The notes beneath the pieces were generated by a model. The model was given only the letters and a program-made list of their open reading frames with translations, did no database searches and was not told the DNA's origin. From contig NZ_CYRX01000008.1 in NCBI RefSeq assembly GCF_001458315.1, positions 109,383 through 173,382 on the forward strand: a stretch of 64,000 nt of DNA, read 5' to 3'. The DNA is from Thalassobacter stenotrophicus (GTDB taxonomy: Bacteria; Pseudomonadota; Alphaproteobacteria; Rhodobacterales; Rhodobacteraceae). Below are positions 26,580 through 35,701 of this stretch, one piece after another (within the stretch, counting starts at the first letter, position 1; each line of letters begins with the position of its first letter). Both the position numbers and the translations under genes were made by a program.

Positions 26580-27083
26580 ATGCAGCACGTGGGGCAGGGT
26601 GAACACGCAGTATCTGACAATCCATTGGTCGTGCTATCGACACTTCTTGGATCGTGTGTATCCACGTGCATGTTCGATCCTTTGGCGAAGGTTGGAGGCC
26701 TAAATCACATGGTCTTGCCCAACGATTCATCCAACGACCCCTTCGATTTGATGACCCAAGTCAACGCAATGGAATGTTTGATCAATGCACTACTTAAAAG
26801 CGGTGCGGTGCGCAGCCGATTGGTGGCAAAGGTGTTTGGGGGCGCTCGCATGATTGGTAGTTCCGCAGCCGTCGGCGAAAAGAATGCAGAGTTTGTTTTG
26901 TCTTTTCTGAGCGATGAGGGCATCCCGGTTGAAAGCCAGGATTTAGGTGGCACTCAAGCGCGTCGTATTCGGTTTGAGCCGACAACCGGCCGGGTGCAAT
27001 TGAAGTTGGTCACGGATCGCCCAATTGAGCCGATTATCGCAGCCCCCAAGCCACCGGCGGCCAGTGGATTGGAGCTATTTTAG
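26580..27083 (+). CDS. cheD: Chemoreceptor glutamine deamidase CheD
   Basis: A 167-residue protein matching CheD: the catalytic Cys is in TLLGSCVSTCMFDP, the catalytic His in GGLNHMVLP, and the ARMIGSSAAVGEKNAEFV segment is conserved. CheD deamidates receptor glutamines and can modulate CheC in some species. ATG 26580 has AGGAAG nine bases upstream; the longer frame before it is out-of-family. It closes the receptor-cheB-cheD operon. Confidence 0.92.
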   Translation: MQHVGQGEHAVSDNPLVVLSTLLGSCVSTCMFDPLAKVGGLNHMVLPNDSSNDPFDLMTQVNAMECLINALLKSGAVRSRLVAKVFGGARMIGSSAAVGEKNAEFVLSFLSDEGIPVESQDLGGTQARRIRFEPTTGRVQLKLVTDRPIEPIIAAPKPPAASGLELF

Positions 27084-27127
27084 CTTCTAACTTTGGGCTG
27101 GCTTTCACAGAACAATCAAAAGCGAAC

Positions 27128-28459
27128 CTAGCTCAGCGGCCTAATTTTTAGGCTAACAATCCGGTTTGCAACGCGGGATGTGATTTCAAACCTAAACCCG
27201 TGAAAGCTAAAGACCTGACCTGTTGTCGGGATAGACTGCGCTTCATGAATGACTAGGCCCGCAACGGTATTGGCCTCATCGTCGGGTAGGTTCCAGTCAC
27301 AGGCACGATTCAGATCGCGAATGGTCATCGCACCATCAACGTTAAAGTTCCCCAGATTGTCTGGAGCTAGAACGCTGCCTTCGTCGATGTCATGCTCATC
27401 CGTGATCTCACCAACGATTTCCTCAAGGATGTCTTCGAGGGTGATCAGCCCCTGCAACGCGCCGTATTCATCCACCACGAGAGCAAAGTGCGTATGACGG
27501 CGTAGAAATTGCCGCATCTGTTCATCAAGCGTTGATGTTTCTGGCACAAAATAGGGTTTCATCGCGACGTCGGTCACTTTGAACGCCTCAAGAGCTGCGG
27601 CATTCGCATTCGGGCCACGCATCAGCCGGTCCATGGCGCGCAAGAGGTCTTTGGCATGAAGGACACCAATGATATTTTCCTGATCGCCCCGATAAACTGG
27701 CAGCCGCGTATAAGGCGACGCCAGACATTGACTAAGAATAGCCTCGGGGGCGTCATCGGCGTCAACCATTTCAATAGAGGAGCGATGCAACATGATTTCC
27801 TCGACCGTACGCTCCCCCAAATCAAGGGCCCCCATCAAACGATCCCGGTCTTCTTTCTCAAAACTCCCCTCGGAGTGGCCAAGCGAAATCGCGCCAGCGA
27901 TTTCTTCCTGCGCAGACATAATCCGACTGTTCGGGTCAATCCGAACGCCAAACAGGGCGAGAACACCGCGCACGAGCGCCCGCACCGCAGTCACCACAGG
28001 GGAAAACACCACGATGACCACGGCGATCACCGGGGACACTCGCGATGCGGCGACCTCGGGGTTAGAGATGGCGTACGTTTTGGGCAGCACTTCAGCGAAC
28101 ACCAACACCAACAGCGTCATGACCAGCGTCGCCAAGGCCACGCCGCTTTCGCCGAACGCCCGAGTAAACAAGGCCGTCGCCAACGACGCCGCGAGGATAT
28201 TCACAAGGTTATTGCCGAGCAGGACGGCCCCGATCAGGCGCTCATTGTCCTCGGTCAGGTGCAGCGCGCGCGCGGCACCGCCCGCGCCACGATCAGCCTG
28301 GGATCGCAGTTTCCCGCGGGAGGCGGCGGTCAATGCCGTCTCGGATCCCGAGAAGAAAGCCGACATGAACAAAAGGCCGACAATCCCTGCTGACGTCCAC
28401 CAAAATGCGGCGTCAAAGGGAGAAGTTTCGAGGGCTACTGAAGCGTCAATTGGTGTCAT
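27128..28459 (-). CDS. HlyC/CorC family protein (CNNM membrane domain plus CBS pair)
   Basis: The 443-residue protein carries an N-terminal CNNM/DUF21 membrane domain (about 20-190, FFSGSETALTAASRGKL), two CBS domains (about 205-345, MLHRSSIEMVD and DEYGALQGLITLEDILEEIVGEI), and a C-terminal CorC/HlyC domain (about 355-440). Members of the family transport or regulate magnesium or cobalt; bacterial CorC/MpfA exports Mg2+. It lies downstream of xerD on the same strand after a 68-base gap. Cellular location is the inner membrane. Confidence 0.9.
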   Translation of the reverse strand: MTPIDASVALETSPFDAAFWWTSAGIVGLLFMSAFFSGSETALTAASRGKLRSQADRGAGGAARALHLTEDNERLIGAVLLGNNLVNILAASLATALFTRAFGESGVALATLVMTLLVLVFAEVLPKTYAISNPEVAASRVSPVIAVVIVVFSPVVTAVRALVRGVLALFGVRIDPNSRIMSAQEEIAGAISLGHSEGSFEKEDRDRLMGALDLGERTVEEIMLHRSSIEMVDADDAPEAILSQCLASPYTRLPVYRGDQENIIGVLHAKDLLRAMDRLMRGPNANAAALEAFKVTDVAMKPYFVPETSTLDEQMRQFLRRHTHFALVVDEYGALQGLITLEDILEEIVGEITDEHDIDEGSVLAPDNLGNFNVDGAMTIRDLNRACDWNLPDDEANTVAGLVIHEAQSIPTTGQVFSFHGFRFEITSRVANRIVSLKIRPLS

Positions 28460-28527
28460 GATTAGGGTATGGGGTCCTTGGGATAGGCTTTCAAGAGCGT
28501 TTCATAGGCCCAGTGCGCGAACGCCTG

Positions 28528-29475
28528 TCAGGACGCATCAGACGACAAAGGATGATTGTGGAGCACAAGGTCCTTTAACCGCGCATCAAGGACATGAGTG
28601 TATATCTCAGTTGTTGAGACATCTGCGTGCCCCAGAAGGGTTTGGATCACCCGCAAATCCGCGCCACCCGCTAACAAATGCGTCGCAAATGCGTGGCGCA
28701 GGGTGTGTGGCGTAATCTGGGATGGATCCAACTGGGCCTCAAGCGCGAAACGTTTGATCCGGGTAAAGAACCAATTCCGCGTGAGATGCCCCAATTTTCC
28801 ATTGGACGGAAACAAGAACCGCGATGGAGGCGTTCCCGCTTCCATTCGGAGCGTATCTTCACGGGCATCGCGGATGGAGAGCCAATGACCAACGGCCTCT
28901 CGTGCATCGGGGGATAATGGCACCATTCGTTCACGGCCACCTTTGCCTCGGACCAACACCATGTTGGGGTTCCCGCGCACGGCCGCGACGGGCAGGCCAA
29001 CCAATTCAGAGACGCGCATGCCCGTGGCGTACAAAAGCCGCATCAGTGCGGTATCCCGGGCGCGGTCATGTGCAGTTTTGGCGGTTTGTTCGGCCGCTAG
29101 AAGCAGGGCCTCAACCGCCTCTGGCGGCAATGTCTGTGGCAAGGATTTGGTTTTGCCCGGGCCCTTTATTTGCATCGCCGGGTTATCTGCGCGCCAGCCT
29201 TCTTCATAGGCAAAACGAAACAATTGCTTGAGCGCGGACAAGCGCCGGGCCCGGGTCGAAGCCGCCAATCCCTGGGCCTCACAATGGATCAGGTACGCCT
29301 CAACATCGGCCTTTGTAACTGCCGAAAACACATTCCCCGGCCCATCCGACCACGCCACGAAATCCATCAGATCGCGTGCATAGGCGAGCTGGGTGTTTTG
29401 GGCGGCGTCCAATTCGGCGGCCTGCGCCTCAATGAACGTATCGACCCAAAGGGCGGCATTGCGGGGGGCACTCAT
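28528..29475 (-). CDS. xerD: Site-specific tyrosine recombinase XerD
   Basis: The 315-residue protein has an N-terminal core-binding SAM-like domain (about 5-90) and a C-terminal catalytic domain with the tyrosine-recombinase residues. Arg lies in YATGMRVSELVGL, His-x-x-Arg in TPHTLRHAFATHLL, His in LLGHADVSTTEIYTHV, and the Tyr nucleophile in EIYTH. XerD works with XerC at dif to resolve chromosome dimers. The linkage to aroK and aroB fits rhodobacteral XerD more than a phage integrase. Its start overlaps the upstream gene's stop (ATGA at 29472-29475). Confidence 0.9.
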   Translation of the reverse strand: MSAPRNAALWVDTFIEAQAAELDAAQNTQLAYARDLMDFVAWSDGPGNVFSAVTKADVEAYLIHCEAQGLAASTRARRLSALKQLFRFAYEEGWRADNPAMQIKGPGKTKSLPQTLPPEAVEALLLAAEQTAKTAHDRARDTALMRLLYATGMRVSELVGLPVAAVRGNPNMVLVRGKGGRERMVPLSPDAREAVGHWLSIRDAREDTLRMEAGTPPSRFLFPSNGKLGHLTRNWFFTRIKRFALEAQLDPSQITPHTLRHAFATHLLAGGADLRVIQTLLGHADVSTTEIYTHVLDARLKDLVLHNHPLSSDAS

Positions 29476-31025
29476 ATCGCGCGTTCCATGAGCATAAGTT
29501 GCAGAGCTGCTTGCCGTGCGACAGCCTCCAACCCGTTGGTGCGCAGTAATACGAGGGCGGCGGCAATATCACCGGGATCGCTTTGCGCGCCGTCCTGCAA
29601 GAGTAAAAGCGCCCGCAACAAGGCCTCTCCCAAACGATTATCGGCAACGAGGGCGGCAAACGGCTCTGGTACCTGCGGGAGGGTAAAGCCCAATGTGATC
29701 GCCTCCGCCAAGGGGCCAAGCCCGCGCGGATCAGCGGCAACGCCCATCGCGATGGACCGTGCAAAAACGTCCCGGGGCAGGTCAGATCGCGCGTCCGAGG
29801 CCGCAACTTTCTCATACTCCTTGGACAGGAGACCGATTTTAAACGCCAATTGCGCCGCCGAGGGTGCAAGCGGCAGGTCCGTCAATTCTGCGCCGAACAT
29901 CCGCGCAAAAGGGACTTGAAGGCCCGCGCGTGACATGGCGGCCCAGACCTCGGGCAGGGCGTTGGCGATTGCGCCGGGATCACCCGATTTCAACGCGGCG
30001 TCAAAGGCTTGAAAAGCGGCCGCACGGTCCCACACGCCACCTGATGCTGCCGGTTTGCGCTCCGTGTACAACGCCCGCAGACGCTCGGGTGCGATGGCTT
30101 GGGTGCGGACAAGCCGCTCTGCGGCCTCAATCTGAGCCTTCCAGCCGATTGTGTCGCGCAGGTCTGAAACGGCATAGGCGAGGGGCAGGGCCAAGGTCGC
30201 AGGCGGCTCACCCAACCCATCCAAAAGCCGAAAACGCAATGGCGTCATTTGACCCTGTAGTGAGGGCAGGGGCGTGCCCTCAAAGGCTTCGGGATCTAAA
30301 AACTGACCGAGCAATAGCGCATCGTCAGGGGCAATCTCACCAAGCGCGCGGCCTGCCTCAAGCGTGAGAGAGGCCGCGGCCCAGTCATCACCGCGCGAAA
30401 GGCAAAAAATACGCGCCCCGAGATCCTGGGTCAGATTAGGCGCACGGCGCAACGTGGCGCAGGCCTGCGCGTCATCGCCGCTAAGAAGGGACACGTCAAA
30501 CCACAAGTCAAACAGCTTGGGCGTGTCGGCCCCAGCTTGCTCCAACAGGGCTTGGGCCTGATCAATGGCCCCAAACGCAATCAACCTCTCCACCCGGGTT
30601 CGCAACAGCGCGGTCCCGCCATCTGCGGTGGTTGGGGGCGACAGTTCGGCCAACAATAAAACCAGAGCGAGGTCTTGTAGGGCAGGCAAATCACTGGGGC
30701 GTAAGTCAGCCAGCAGGGTCAACAAACGCTCCGGCCTTGCATTCGCAAACGTATCGTTCGGCAACCCGGTAATCAGAGGCGACAACAGCCCAACACCGCC
30801 CAAGGTTTGCCCACCCAGCAGCGTGGTTTGGATGGGATCGCGCGCTTGTTCTGCTTGTGCTTCAGGCTCAACGATCAACCGCATTAAGGACGCAGGATCG
30901 GTCAACCACTCAATCGCCGAGCGCGGACCTTCTTGCGACGAAACGGGTTCATCGCCCCCCGACGCGAACGCAACTGTCACCATCAGCCCAAGCGCCGCAA
31001 CGCTTGCAGCAGTTTTAGTTAACAT
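29472..31025 (-). CDS. Conserved exported protein of unknown function (517 aa)
   Basis: The protein has a signal peptide (about 1-21, MLTKTAASVAALGLMVTVAFASG) and then a long leucine- and alanine-rich helical body. Repeating patterns such as LLEQAGADTPKLFDLWFDVSLLSGDDAQACATLRR look like tetratricopeptide- or Sel1-like helical hairpins. I know no named family; it is probably a periplasmic scaffold. ATG 31025 is chosen over an upstream start at 31058 because it begins the signal peptide. It overlaps the 42-residue small gene upstream and xerD downstream, so the three form one operon opposite aroK. Confidence 0.65.
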   Translation of the reverse strand: MLTKTAASVAALGLMVTVAFASGGDEPVSSQEGPRSAIEWLTDPASLMRLIVEPEAQAEQARDPIQTTLLGGQTLGGVGLLSPLITGLPNDTFANARPERLLTLLADLRPSDLPALQDLALVLLLAELSPPTTADGGTALLRTRVERLIAFGAIDQAQALLEQAGADTPKLFDLWFDVSLLSGDDAQACATLRRAPNLTQDLGARIFCLSRGDDWAAASLTLEAGRALGEIAPDDALLLGQFLDPEAFEGTPLPSLQGQMTPLRFRLLDGLGEPPATLALPLAYAVSDLRDTIGWKAQIEAAERLVRTQAIAPERLRALYTERKPAASGGVWDRAAAFQAFDAALKSGDPGAIANALPEVWAAMSRAGLQVPFARMFGAELTDLPLAPSAAQLAFKIGLLSKEYEKVAASDARSDLPRDVFARSIAMGVAADPRGLGPLAEAITLGFTLPQVPEPFAALVADNRLGEALLRALLLLQDGAQSDPGDIAAALVLLRTNGLEAVARQAALQLMLMERAI

Positions 31026-31143
31026 CAACCGGCACCACCAAAGACACAGGTGCGACATCCGCCGTCAAAAGATACGAATAGCCGTACAGCCCCCCCGCGC
31101 CCAAAATCGCGAGGATCACGAGATATTTTACCAGTCTGCCCAT
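31015..31143 (-). CDS. Small single-pass membrane protein (42 aa)
   Basis: The frame encodes MGRLVKYLVILAILGAGG followed by a tyrosine-rich stretch and a hydrophobic tail ending VDVN. One membrane helix (about 5-22) with a basic N-terminus is clear. It overlaps the start of the 517-residue exported protein by eleven bases and has an AAGG element nine bases before ATG 31143. Its coupling to the next gene, good start context and membrane pattern support translation. Function unknown; it may help insert or tether its neighbour. Confidence 0.55.
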   Translation of the reverse strand: MGRLVKYLVILAILGAGGLYGYSYLLTADVAPVSLVVPVDVN

Positions 31144-31226
31144 GGACGCTGCCTTCTGTTGCTTTTATGCCCAAGATATAAATAGCACTCTCAGCCGCAC
31201 CACGCCACCTAACGGAGCCATCAAAC

Positions 31227-31805
31227 TTGCGCGAACACTTGCCAACCGCGACCGACTGCTCGCTCGTCCTGCTGAAACCCGTAGTTTTGGTGGGCATGAT
31301 GGGCGCCGGAAAATCCGCTGTGGGGATGGCCTTGTCCAAACGCCTTGGGGTGATGTTTCGCGATTCCGACGCCGAGATTGAGCAAGCCGCCGCCTGTAGC
31401 ATCGCCGAGATTTTTGCCCGCGACGGGGAGACGTTTTTCCGCGCCCGTGAGGCCGAGGTCATCGCGCGCCTTTTGCGTGAGGCGCCTGCGATCATCTCAA
31501 CCGGTGGTGGGGCGTATCTTCGCCCCGAAACGCGGGATTTGATCACCGGCCATGGTGTTGCGGTGTGGCTGCGGGCCGATATCGAACTGCTTTGGTCACG
31601 TGTAAAACACAAAGACACGCGGCCCTTGCTGCGCACAGAAAACCCCAAGCAAACCTTGGCGGACCTGTTGGCTGCGCGCACACCGTCCTATGAGATGGCG
31701 GATTTGGTGGCCGACTGCCGTCCCGATTACAGCATTGAGGCCATGGTGGACGTCGTGATCGACGTCTTGAAAGACGCAGGCATTCTGACGGAGACCCCGG
31801 TATGA
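31227..31805 (+). CDS. aroK: Shikimate kinase
   Basis: A 192-residue P-loop kinase with Walker A GMMGAGKSAVG (about 23-33), the shikimate-binding RDSDAEIE, the STGGGAYLR loop and the lid Arg in KDTRPLL. It phosphorylates shikimate at the 3-hydroxyl in aromatic amino-acid synthesis, in the cytosol. Translation probably begins at TTG 31227, with GGAG about nine bases upstream. The next gene, aroB, overlaps it by four bases (ATGA), a typical aroK-aroB operon. Confidence 0.93.
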   Translation: MREHLPTATDCSLVLLKPVVLVGMMGAGKSAVGMALSKRLGVMFRDSDAEIEQAAACSIAEIFARDGETFFRAREAEVIARLLREAPAIISTGGGAYLRPETRDLITGHGVAVWLRADIELLWSRVKHKDTRPLLRTENPKQTLADLLAARTPSYEMADLVADCRPDYSIEAMVDVVIDVLKDAGILTETPV

Positions 31806-32911
31806 GCGAAAATGTAGTCCATGTCCCGTTGGGTGAGCGCGCCTATGACGTGCGGATCGGCGCGGGCCTTTTGAGCGTGGCCGGAGGCGCGATTGCGCCC
31901 CTCCTGAAGCGTCCTCGGGTGTTCGTGATCACCGAAACACGTGTGGCGGGTTTGCACCTAGCAACCCTTAAATCATCCCTCAAAACCGTCGGGATCAAAG
32001 GCCCAGTGCTGGAGTTGGAGCCGGGTGAGACCACGAAATCATGGGCGCATCTTCAAACATGCGTCGAATGGCTGCTGGATCATGAGGTTGAGCGCGGCGA
32101 TATGGTCGTGGCTTTTGGCGGCGGCGTGATCGGGGATCTGGTCGGCTTTGCAGCTGCGATTTTGCGGCGGGGCGTGCGGTTTGTGCAGATCCCGACGTCT
32201 TTGCTGGCGCAGGTCGATAGTTCTGTTGGCGGCAAAACCGGGATCAACACGCGGCACGGCAAAAACCTTGTGGGGGCGTTTCATCAACCCACGCTTGTGC
32301 TAGCGGATGTTGAGGTGCTGGGCACCCTCGCGCCACGAGATTTCCTTGCCGGCTACGGTGAGGTCGCCAAATATGGTCTTTTAGGCGACGCGGATTTCTT
32401 CGCCTGGCTAGAGGCGAACGGCCCCGCACTTGCAAAAGGTGACATGGTTCTGCGCCAGCAGGCTGTGACCCGCTCCGTGCAAATGAAGGCAGACATCGTC
32501 GCCCGGGATGAAACTGAACAGGGCGATCGGGCGCTCTTGAACCTTGGCCACACTTTTTGCCACGCGTTAGAGGCCGCAACAGGCTACGACGGCGCGCGTC
32601 TGTTGCATGGTGAAGGCGTGGCTATCGGCTGCGCGCTTGCGTTTGAGCTGTCGTCGCGTTTGGGCCTGTGCAGCCAAGAGGCGCCAAGCCGCGTGGGCGA
32701 GCACCTTGATCAGATGGGGATGATGCGGGATTTGCGCGACATTTCCGGTGACCTGCCCGATGCGGCGGCACTTCTGACCCTCATGGGACAGGACAAAAAG
32801 GTTGTCGCAGGGCAGTTGCGGTTCATCCTTGCGCGCGGAATTGGAGCGGCCTTTGTCACTGGCGATGTGCCACGGGACGAAGTCTTGCGGGTCTTAGAGG
32901 ACGCCGCCTAA
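31802..32911 (+). CDS. aroB: 3-Dehydroquinate synthase
   Basis: The 369-residue enzyme turns DAHP into 3-dehydroquinate in the shikimate pathway using NAD and a divalent metal. The NAD-binding glycine loop FGGGVIGDLVGFAAA, the DSSVGGKTGINTRHGKN active-site segment, the YGEVAKYGLL stretch and metal-ligand histidines in LNLGHTFCHALE and LLHGEGVAIG are all present. It overlaps aroK by four bases, and its stop overlaps the convergent ribbon-helix-helix gene by four bases. Confidence 0.95.
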   Translation: MSENVVHVPLGERAYDVRIGAGLLSVAGGAIAPLLKRPRVFVITETRVAGLHLATLKSSLKTVGIKGPVLELEPGETTKSWAHLQTCVEWLLDHEVERGDMVVAFGGGVIGDLVGFAAAILRRGVRFVQIPTSLLAQVDSSVGGKTGINTRHGKNLVGAFHQPTLVLADVEVLGTLAPRDFLAGYGEVAKYGLLGDADFFAWLEANGPALAKGDMVLRQQAVTRSVQMKADIVARDETEQGDRALLNLGHTFCHALEAATGYDGARLLHGEGVAIGCALAFELSSRLGLCSQEAPSRVGEHLDQMGMMRDLRDISGDLPDAAALLTLMGQDKKVVAGQLRFILARGIGAAFVTGDVPRDEVLRVLEDAA

Positions 32912-33126
32912 TCGCGCGCCTGATACCACGCTAGAACATACAGCCGAATGGCCCCGGCGAGGCCTGACTTCAGAACACGTTCTGCATCAATTTCGGCCGC
33001 CAAAGCATTGATACTTCTGCCTTCACGTGCCGCTATCGCACCGAAAGCTTCCCAAAACTCATCTTCAAGTGAAACGCTTGTGCGGTGTCCGCGCAACGTC
33101 AGTGAGCGTTTTTTCGGGCGGCTCAT
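32908..33126 (-). CDS. Ribbon-helix-helix domain protein (72 aa)
   Basis: A small protein with a basic N-terminus (MSRPKKRSLTLRGHRTSVSLEDEFWEAF), then a helix pair with REGRSINALAAEI. This is the layout of ribbon-helix-helix (RHH_4-like) proteins common downstream of fumC in Rhodobacteraceae. DNA binding is expected from the fold; the target is unknown. It overlaps the DUF4169 gene upstream by ATGA (33123-33126) and converges on aroB. Confidence 0.75.
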   Translation of the reverse strand: MSRPKKRSLTLRGHRTSVSLEDEFWEAFGAIAAREGRSINALAAEIDAERVLKSGLAGAIRLYVLAWYQARD

Positions 33127-33326
33127 GTGTTAGGGGTTTCGGGCGCATCCCCGATCTTATGGCCATCAAGCTGGGTTTTGTCCTTACCGTCCAAACGACG
33201 CTCTAGGACACGTTGGTCTTTGGTGCGGCCGAACTTGACCGCATTTTCAGCGCCTCGCGCCGCTTTCTCAGTCCGCGCCCGGGATTTGCGGGCGCGGTTG
33301 AGATTGATCACGTTTTTATTGCTCAA
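33123..33326 (-). CDS. DUF4169 family protein (67 aa)
   Basis: A very basic 67-residue protein that begins MSNKNVINLNRARKSRAR and continues with AENAVKFGRTKDQR, the pattern of DUF4169. It may bind nucleic acid because of its charge, but no activity is established. Its start lies nine bases after the fumC stop on the same strand, so fumC, this gene and the ribbon-helix-helix gene are probably one transcript. Confidence 0.8.
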   Translation of the reverse strand: MSNKNVINLNRARKSRARTEKAARGAENAVKFGRTKDQRVLERRLDGKDKTQLDGHKIGDAPETPNT

Positions 33327-33335
33327 ACGCTATCC

Positions 33336-34727
33336 TTACTTAGGCCCGATCATCTGCTCGGGGCGTACGACTTTCTCAAACGTCTCTTCGTCCACAAACC
33401 CCAGCGCAATTGCCTCTTCCTTGAGGGTTGTGCCGTTTTTGTGTGCGGTTTTCGCGACCGTCGTTGCGTTGTCATAGCCGATGGTGGGCGCAAGTGCCGT
33501 CACCAGCATAAGGCTTTCGCGCATAATTCTGGCGATACGGTCTTCGTTGGCGCGGATGCCCGACACACAATTATCGGTAAAGGCCACCGCTGCGTCACCC
33601 AAAAGCTGCATGGATTGCAACACGTTATAGGCCATCATTGGCTTGTAGACATTCAGCTCAAAGTGCCCCTGCGAGCCTGCGAAACCAACGGCCGCGTCGT
33701 TCCCGAACACATGGGCACAGACCTGCGTCAGGGCTTCGCATTGGGTTGGGTTGACTTTGCCGGGCATGATCGACGAGCCGGGCTCGTTCTCGGGCAGCAT
33801 CAATTCGCCCAGACCACAGCGCGGGCCAGAGCCGAGTAAACGGATGTCGTTTGCGATTTTGAACAGCGAGGCCGCTACGGTTTTTGTCGCACCGGACATT
33901 TCGACCATTGCATCGTGGGCGGCCAAGGCTTCGAACTTGTTAGGCGCAGTTACAAAGGGCAAGCCGGTGATTTCGGCCATGTTGGCGGCGACTTCCTCGC
34001 TCCAACCCGGTGCGGTGTTCAGGCCGGTGCCGACGGCTGTACCGCCTTGGGCCAATTCGTTGATCCGGGGCAGGGCCGCTTCGATGCGTGCAATCCCCAT
34101 GCGCACTTGATGCGCGTAGCCCGAAAATTCTTGGGCCAATGTCAGGGGCGTCGCATCCATCGTGTGCGTGCGGCCAATTTTGATAATGCCATCAAACTCG
34201 GCAACTTTGGCTTCAAGTGCTTCTGCCAGTTTGACGAGGCCGGGCAACAGAACGTCACGCGCGGTCATCGCGGTGCCGATGTGCATGGCCGTGGGGAAGG
34301 TGTCGTTCGACGACTGACCCATGTTGCAGTGGTCGTTGGGGTGAACGGGGTCTTTGGTGCCCAATGTGCCGCCCAGCATTTCGATGGCGCGGTTGGCGAT
34401 CACTTCGTTGGCGTTCATGTTGGACTGCGTGCCGGACCCTGTTTGCCACACGACCAGCGGAAAGTTATCATCCAGCTTGCCAGCGACGACTTCGGCAGCG
34501 GCGGCTTGGATCGCTTCGCCGATTTGGGCGGGTAGCTTGCCGGAGGCAGTGTTGGCCTTGGCACAGGCCTGCTTGATCACACCCAATGCGCGCACGATGG
34601 CAACGGGCTGTTTTTCCCAACCGATGGGGAAGTTCATGATCGAGCGTTGTGTCTGTGCGCCCCAATACTTGTCCGAAGGGACCTCCAGGGGGCCAAAGCT
34701 GTCAGTCTCGGTGCGGGTGGTGGTCAT
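33336..34727 (-). CDS. fumC: Fumarate hydratase class II
   Basis: The 463-residue enzyme hydrates fumarate to malate in the TCA cycle; it is a cytosolic homotetramer without an iron-sulfur cluster. The superfamily signature [16 protein letters not shown] (about 317-332), [19 protein letters not shown] and [21 protein letters not shown] are present. Length is normal and no active-site residue appears missing. Upstream, a 95-base gap separates it from sspB on the same strand. Confidence 0.96.
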   Translation of the reverse strand: MTTTRTETDSFGPLEVPSDKYWGAQTQRSIMNFPIGWEKQPVAIVRALGVIKQACAKANTASGKLPAQIGEAIQAAAAEVVAGKLDDNFPLVVWQTGSGTQSNMNANEVIANRAIEMLGGTLGTKDPVHPNDHCNMGQSSNDTFPTAMHIGTAMTARDVLLPGLVKLAEALEAKVAEFDGIIKIGRTHTMDATPLTLAQEFSGYAHQVRMGIARIEAALPRINELAQGGTAVGTGLNTAPGWSEEVAANMAEITGLPFVTAPNKFEALAAHDAMVEMSGATKTVAASLFKIANDIRLLGSGPRCGLGELMLPENEPGSSIMPGKVNPTQCEALTQVCAHVFGNDAAVGFAGSQGHFELNVYKPMMAYNVLQSMQLLGDAAVAFTDNCVSGIRANEDRIARIMRESLMLVTALAPTIGYDNATTVAKTAHKNGTTLKEEAIALGFVDEETFEKVVRPEQMIGPK

Positions 34728-34822
34728 GATATGAATCCCTCAGGTGCGGTATGCTGTTGCATGCCGTTTAACGAGTCCCGACGCGGGGCACAAATGCGCA
34801 CGTGTCGCAGCACGCAAGTTTG

Positions 34823-35284
34823 TTATTTGCGGAATTGATCCAATGACACAACTTGCCCATCGCCTTTGGGGGGCTCGGGTTGGTCATCATCATCGGGATC
34901 ATCGTCATTGGCCTCAAGATCATCAGGCATGTCCTGAGTTTCAAACCGAAGACCAAATTCGACAGAAGGATCAACAAACGTCTTGAGCGCATCAAACGGG
35001 ACCACAAGCGGTTCTGGCGTGTCACCAAAGTTCAACGTGATCGAAAAACCCTTATCGGTCACGATCAAGTCTTCGAACCAGTGTTGGATGACGATGGTCA
35101 TCTCTTCGGGATACCGCTCACGCAGACGGTCTGCGATGGCCACGCCTGAGTGGGTCGTGTCAAAGCTGATAAAGAAGTGATGATCGCCGGGCAGGCCCTG
35201 TTCAGCTACACGCGTCAGCACATTCTGAATGAGCCCACGCATCGCGTTATGCATCAGATTTCCGTAGTCAATAGATGCAGTCAT
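34823..35284 (-). CDS. sspB: ClpXP adaptor SspB, alpha-proteobacterial type
   Basis: A 153-residue protein with the SspB-alpha substrate-binding fold (IDYGNLMHNAMRGLIQNVL, then HHFFISFDTTHSGV and FPFDALKTF-like strands), an acidic disordered linker (about 120-140) and a C-terminal tail (VVSLDQFRK) resembling the ClpX-binding peptide. SspB hands tmRNA-tagged proteins to ClpXP. Its neighbour is the tmRNA gene itself. ATG 35284 is preferred; an in-frame ATG three codons upstream (35293) is possible. Confidence 0.88.
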   Translation of the reverse strand: MTASIDYGNLMHNAMRGLIQNVLTRVAEQGLPGDHHFFISFDTTHSGVAIADRLRERYPEEMTIVIQHWFEDLIVTDKGFSITLNFGDTPEPLVVPFDALKTFVDPSVEFGLRFETQDMPDDLEANDDDPDDDDQPEPPKGDGQVVSLDQFRK

Positions 35285-35379
35285 TGCGAACACTCTTTGT
35301 CAAATCGGTCATGTACCACCATAGGGGATTCTATGGTCATTGCCATAGTTAACGCGTTGCAATTTGAGAGGGAAGGTAA

Positions 35380-35697
35380 GTGCAGGTTTCTGTTGCCAGG
35401 TACCTGCGAACCCCGCCTAGAGCTGCTAAGCTCTAGGACTTAATTTTCGGTTTTCCGAACTGCTTACGCAGCCAGGGCTACCGGAGCATTGTTGTCATTT
35501 GCAACTAGCTTAAGTGAACCAATAACGGTGGTATCCCGCCGCGTGAAAGCTAACACCTTTAAACGTCCGTCGATCCTGTTTCGACCCCGCGCGTCCCTCA
35601 AATGAAGGGAGTGTTGGTGGAGTCGCCGGGTACCGCCCCCGGGTCCGAGCCGTGTATTACGAGCGCGTTTATCACGATAGTCCCGTTGCCGAGACAC
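35380..35697 (-). ncRNA. ssrA: tmRNA, circularly permuted two-piece form
   Basis: On the minus strand the acceptor piece comes first and ends with CGACTCC-A-CCA (CCA at 35615-35617). After a 26-base spacer (35589-35614) the coding piece starts GGGGTCGAAACAGG at 35588. GGGGTCG pairs with CGACTCC over seven bases, including one G-U, to form the acceptor stem, which proves the permuted order. The tag frame lies at 35464-35502 and helices follow it (the paired CCTAGAGC/GCTCTAGG hairpin). The spacer is removed in maturation. The outer limits 35697 and 35380 are estimates from the promoter and the last hairpin. Confidence 0.93.
35464..35502 (-). other. tmRNA proteolysis tag reading frame
   Basis: The internal frame encodes ANDNNAPVALAA followed by TAA, starting at the GCA resume codon (35502) and ending at 35464. 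Tags of this shape, with AND at the start and ALAA at the end, are normal for Alphaproteobacteria. The final residues are the ClpX-recognised end and the AxDN-like start is the SspB contact. Confidence 0.95.
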
Positions 35698-35701
35698 CTC
35701 T

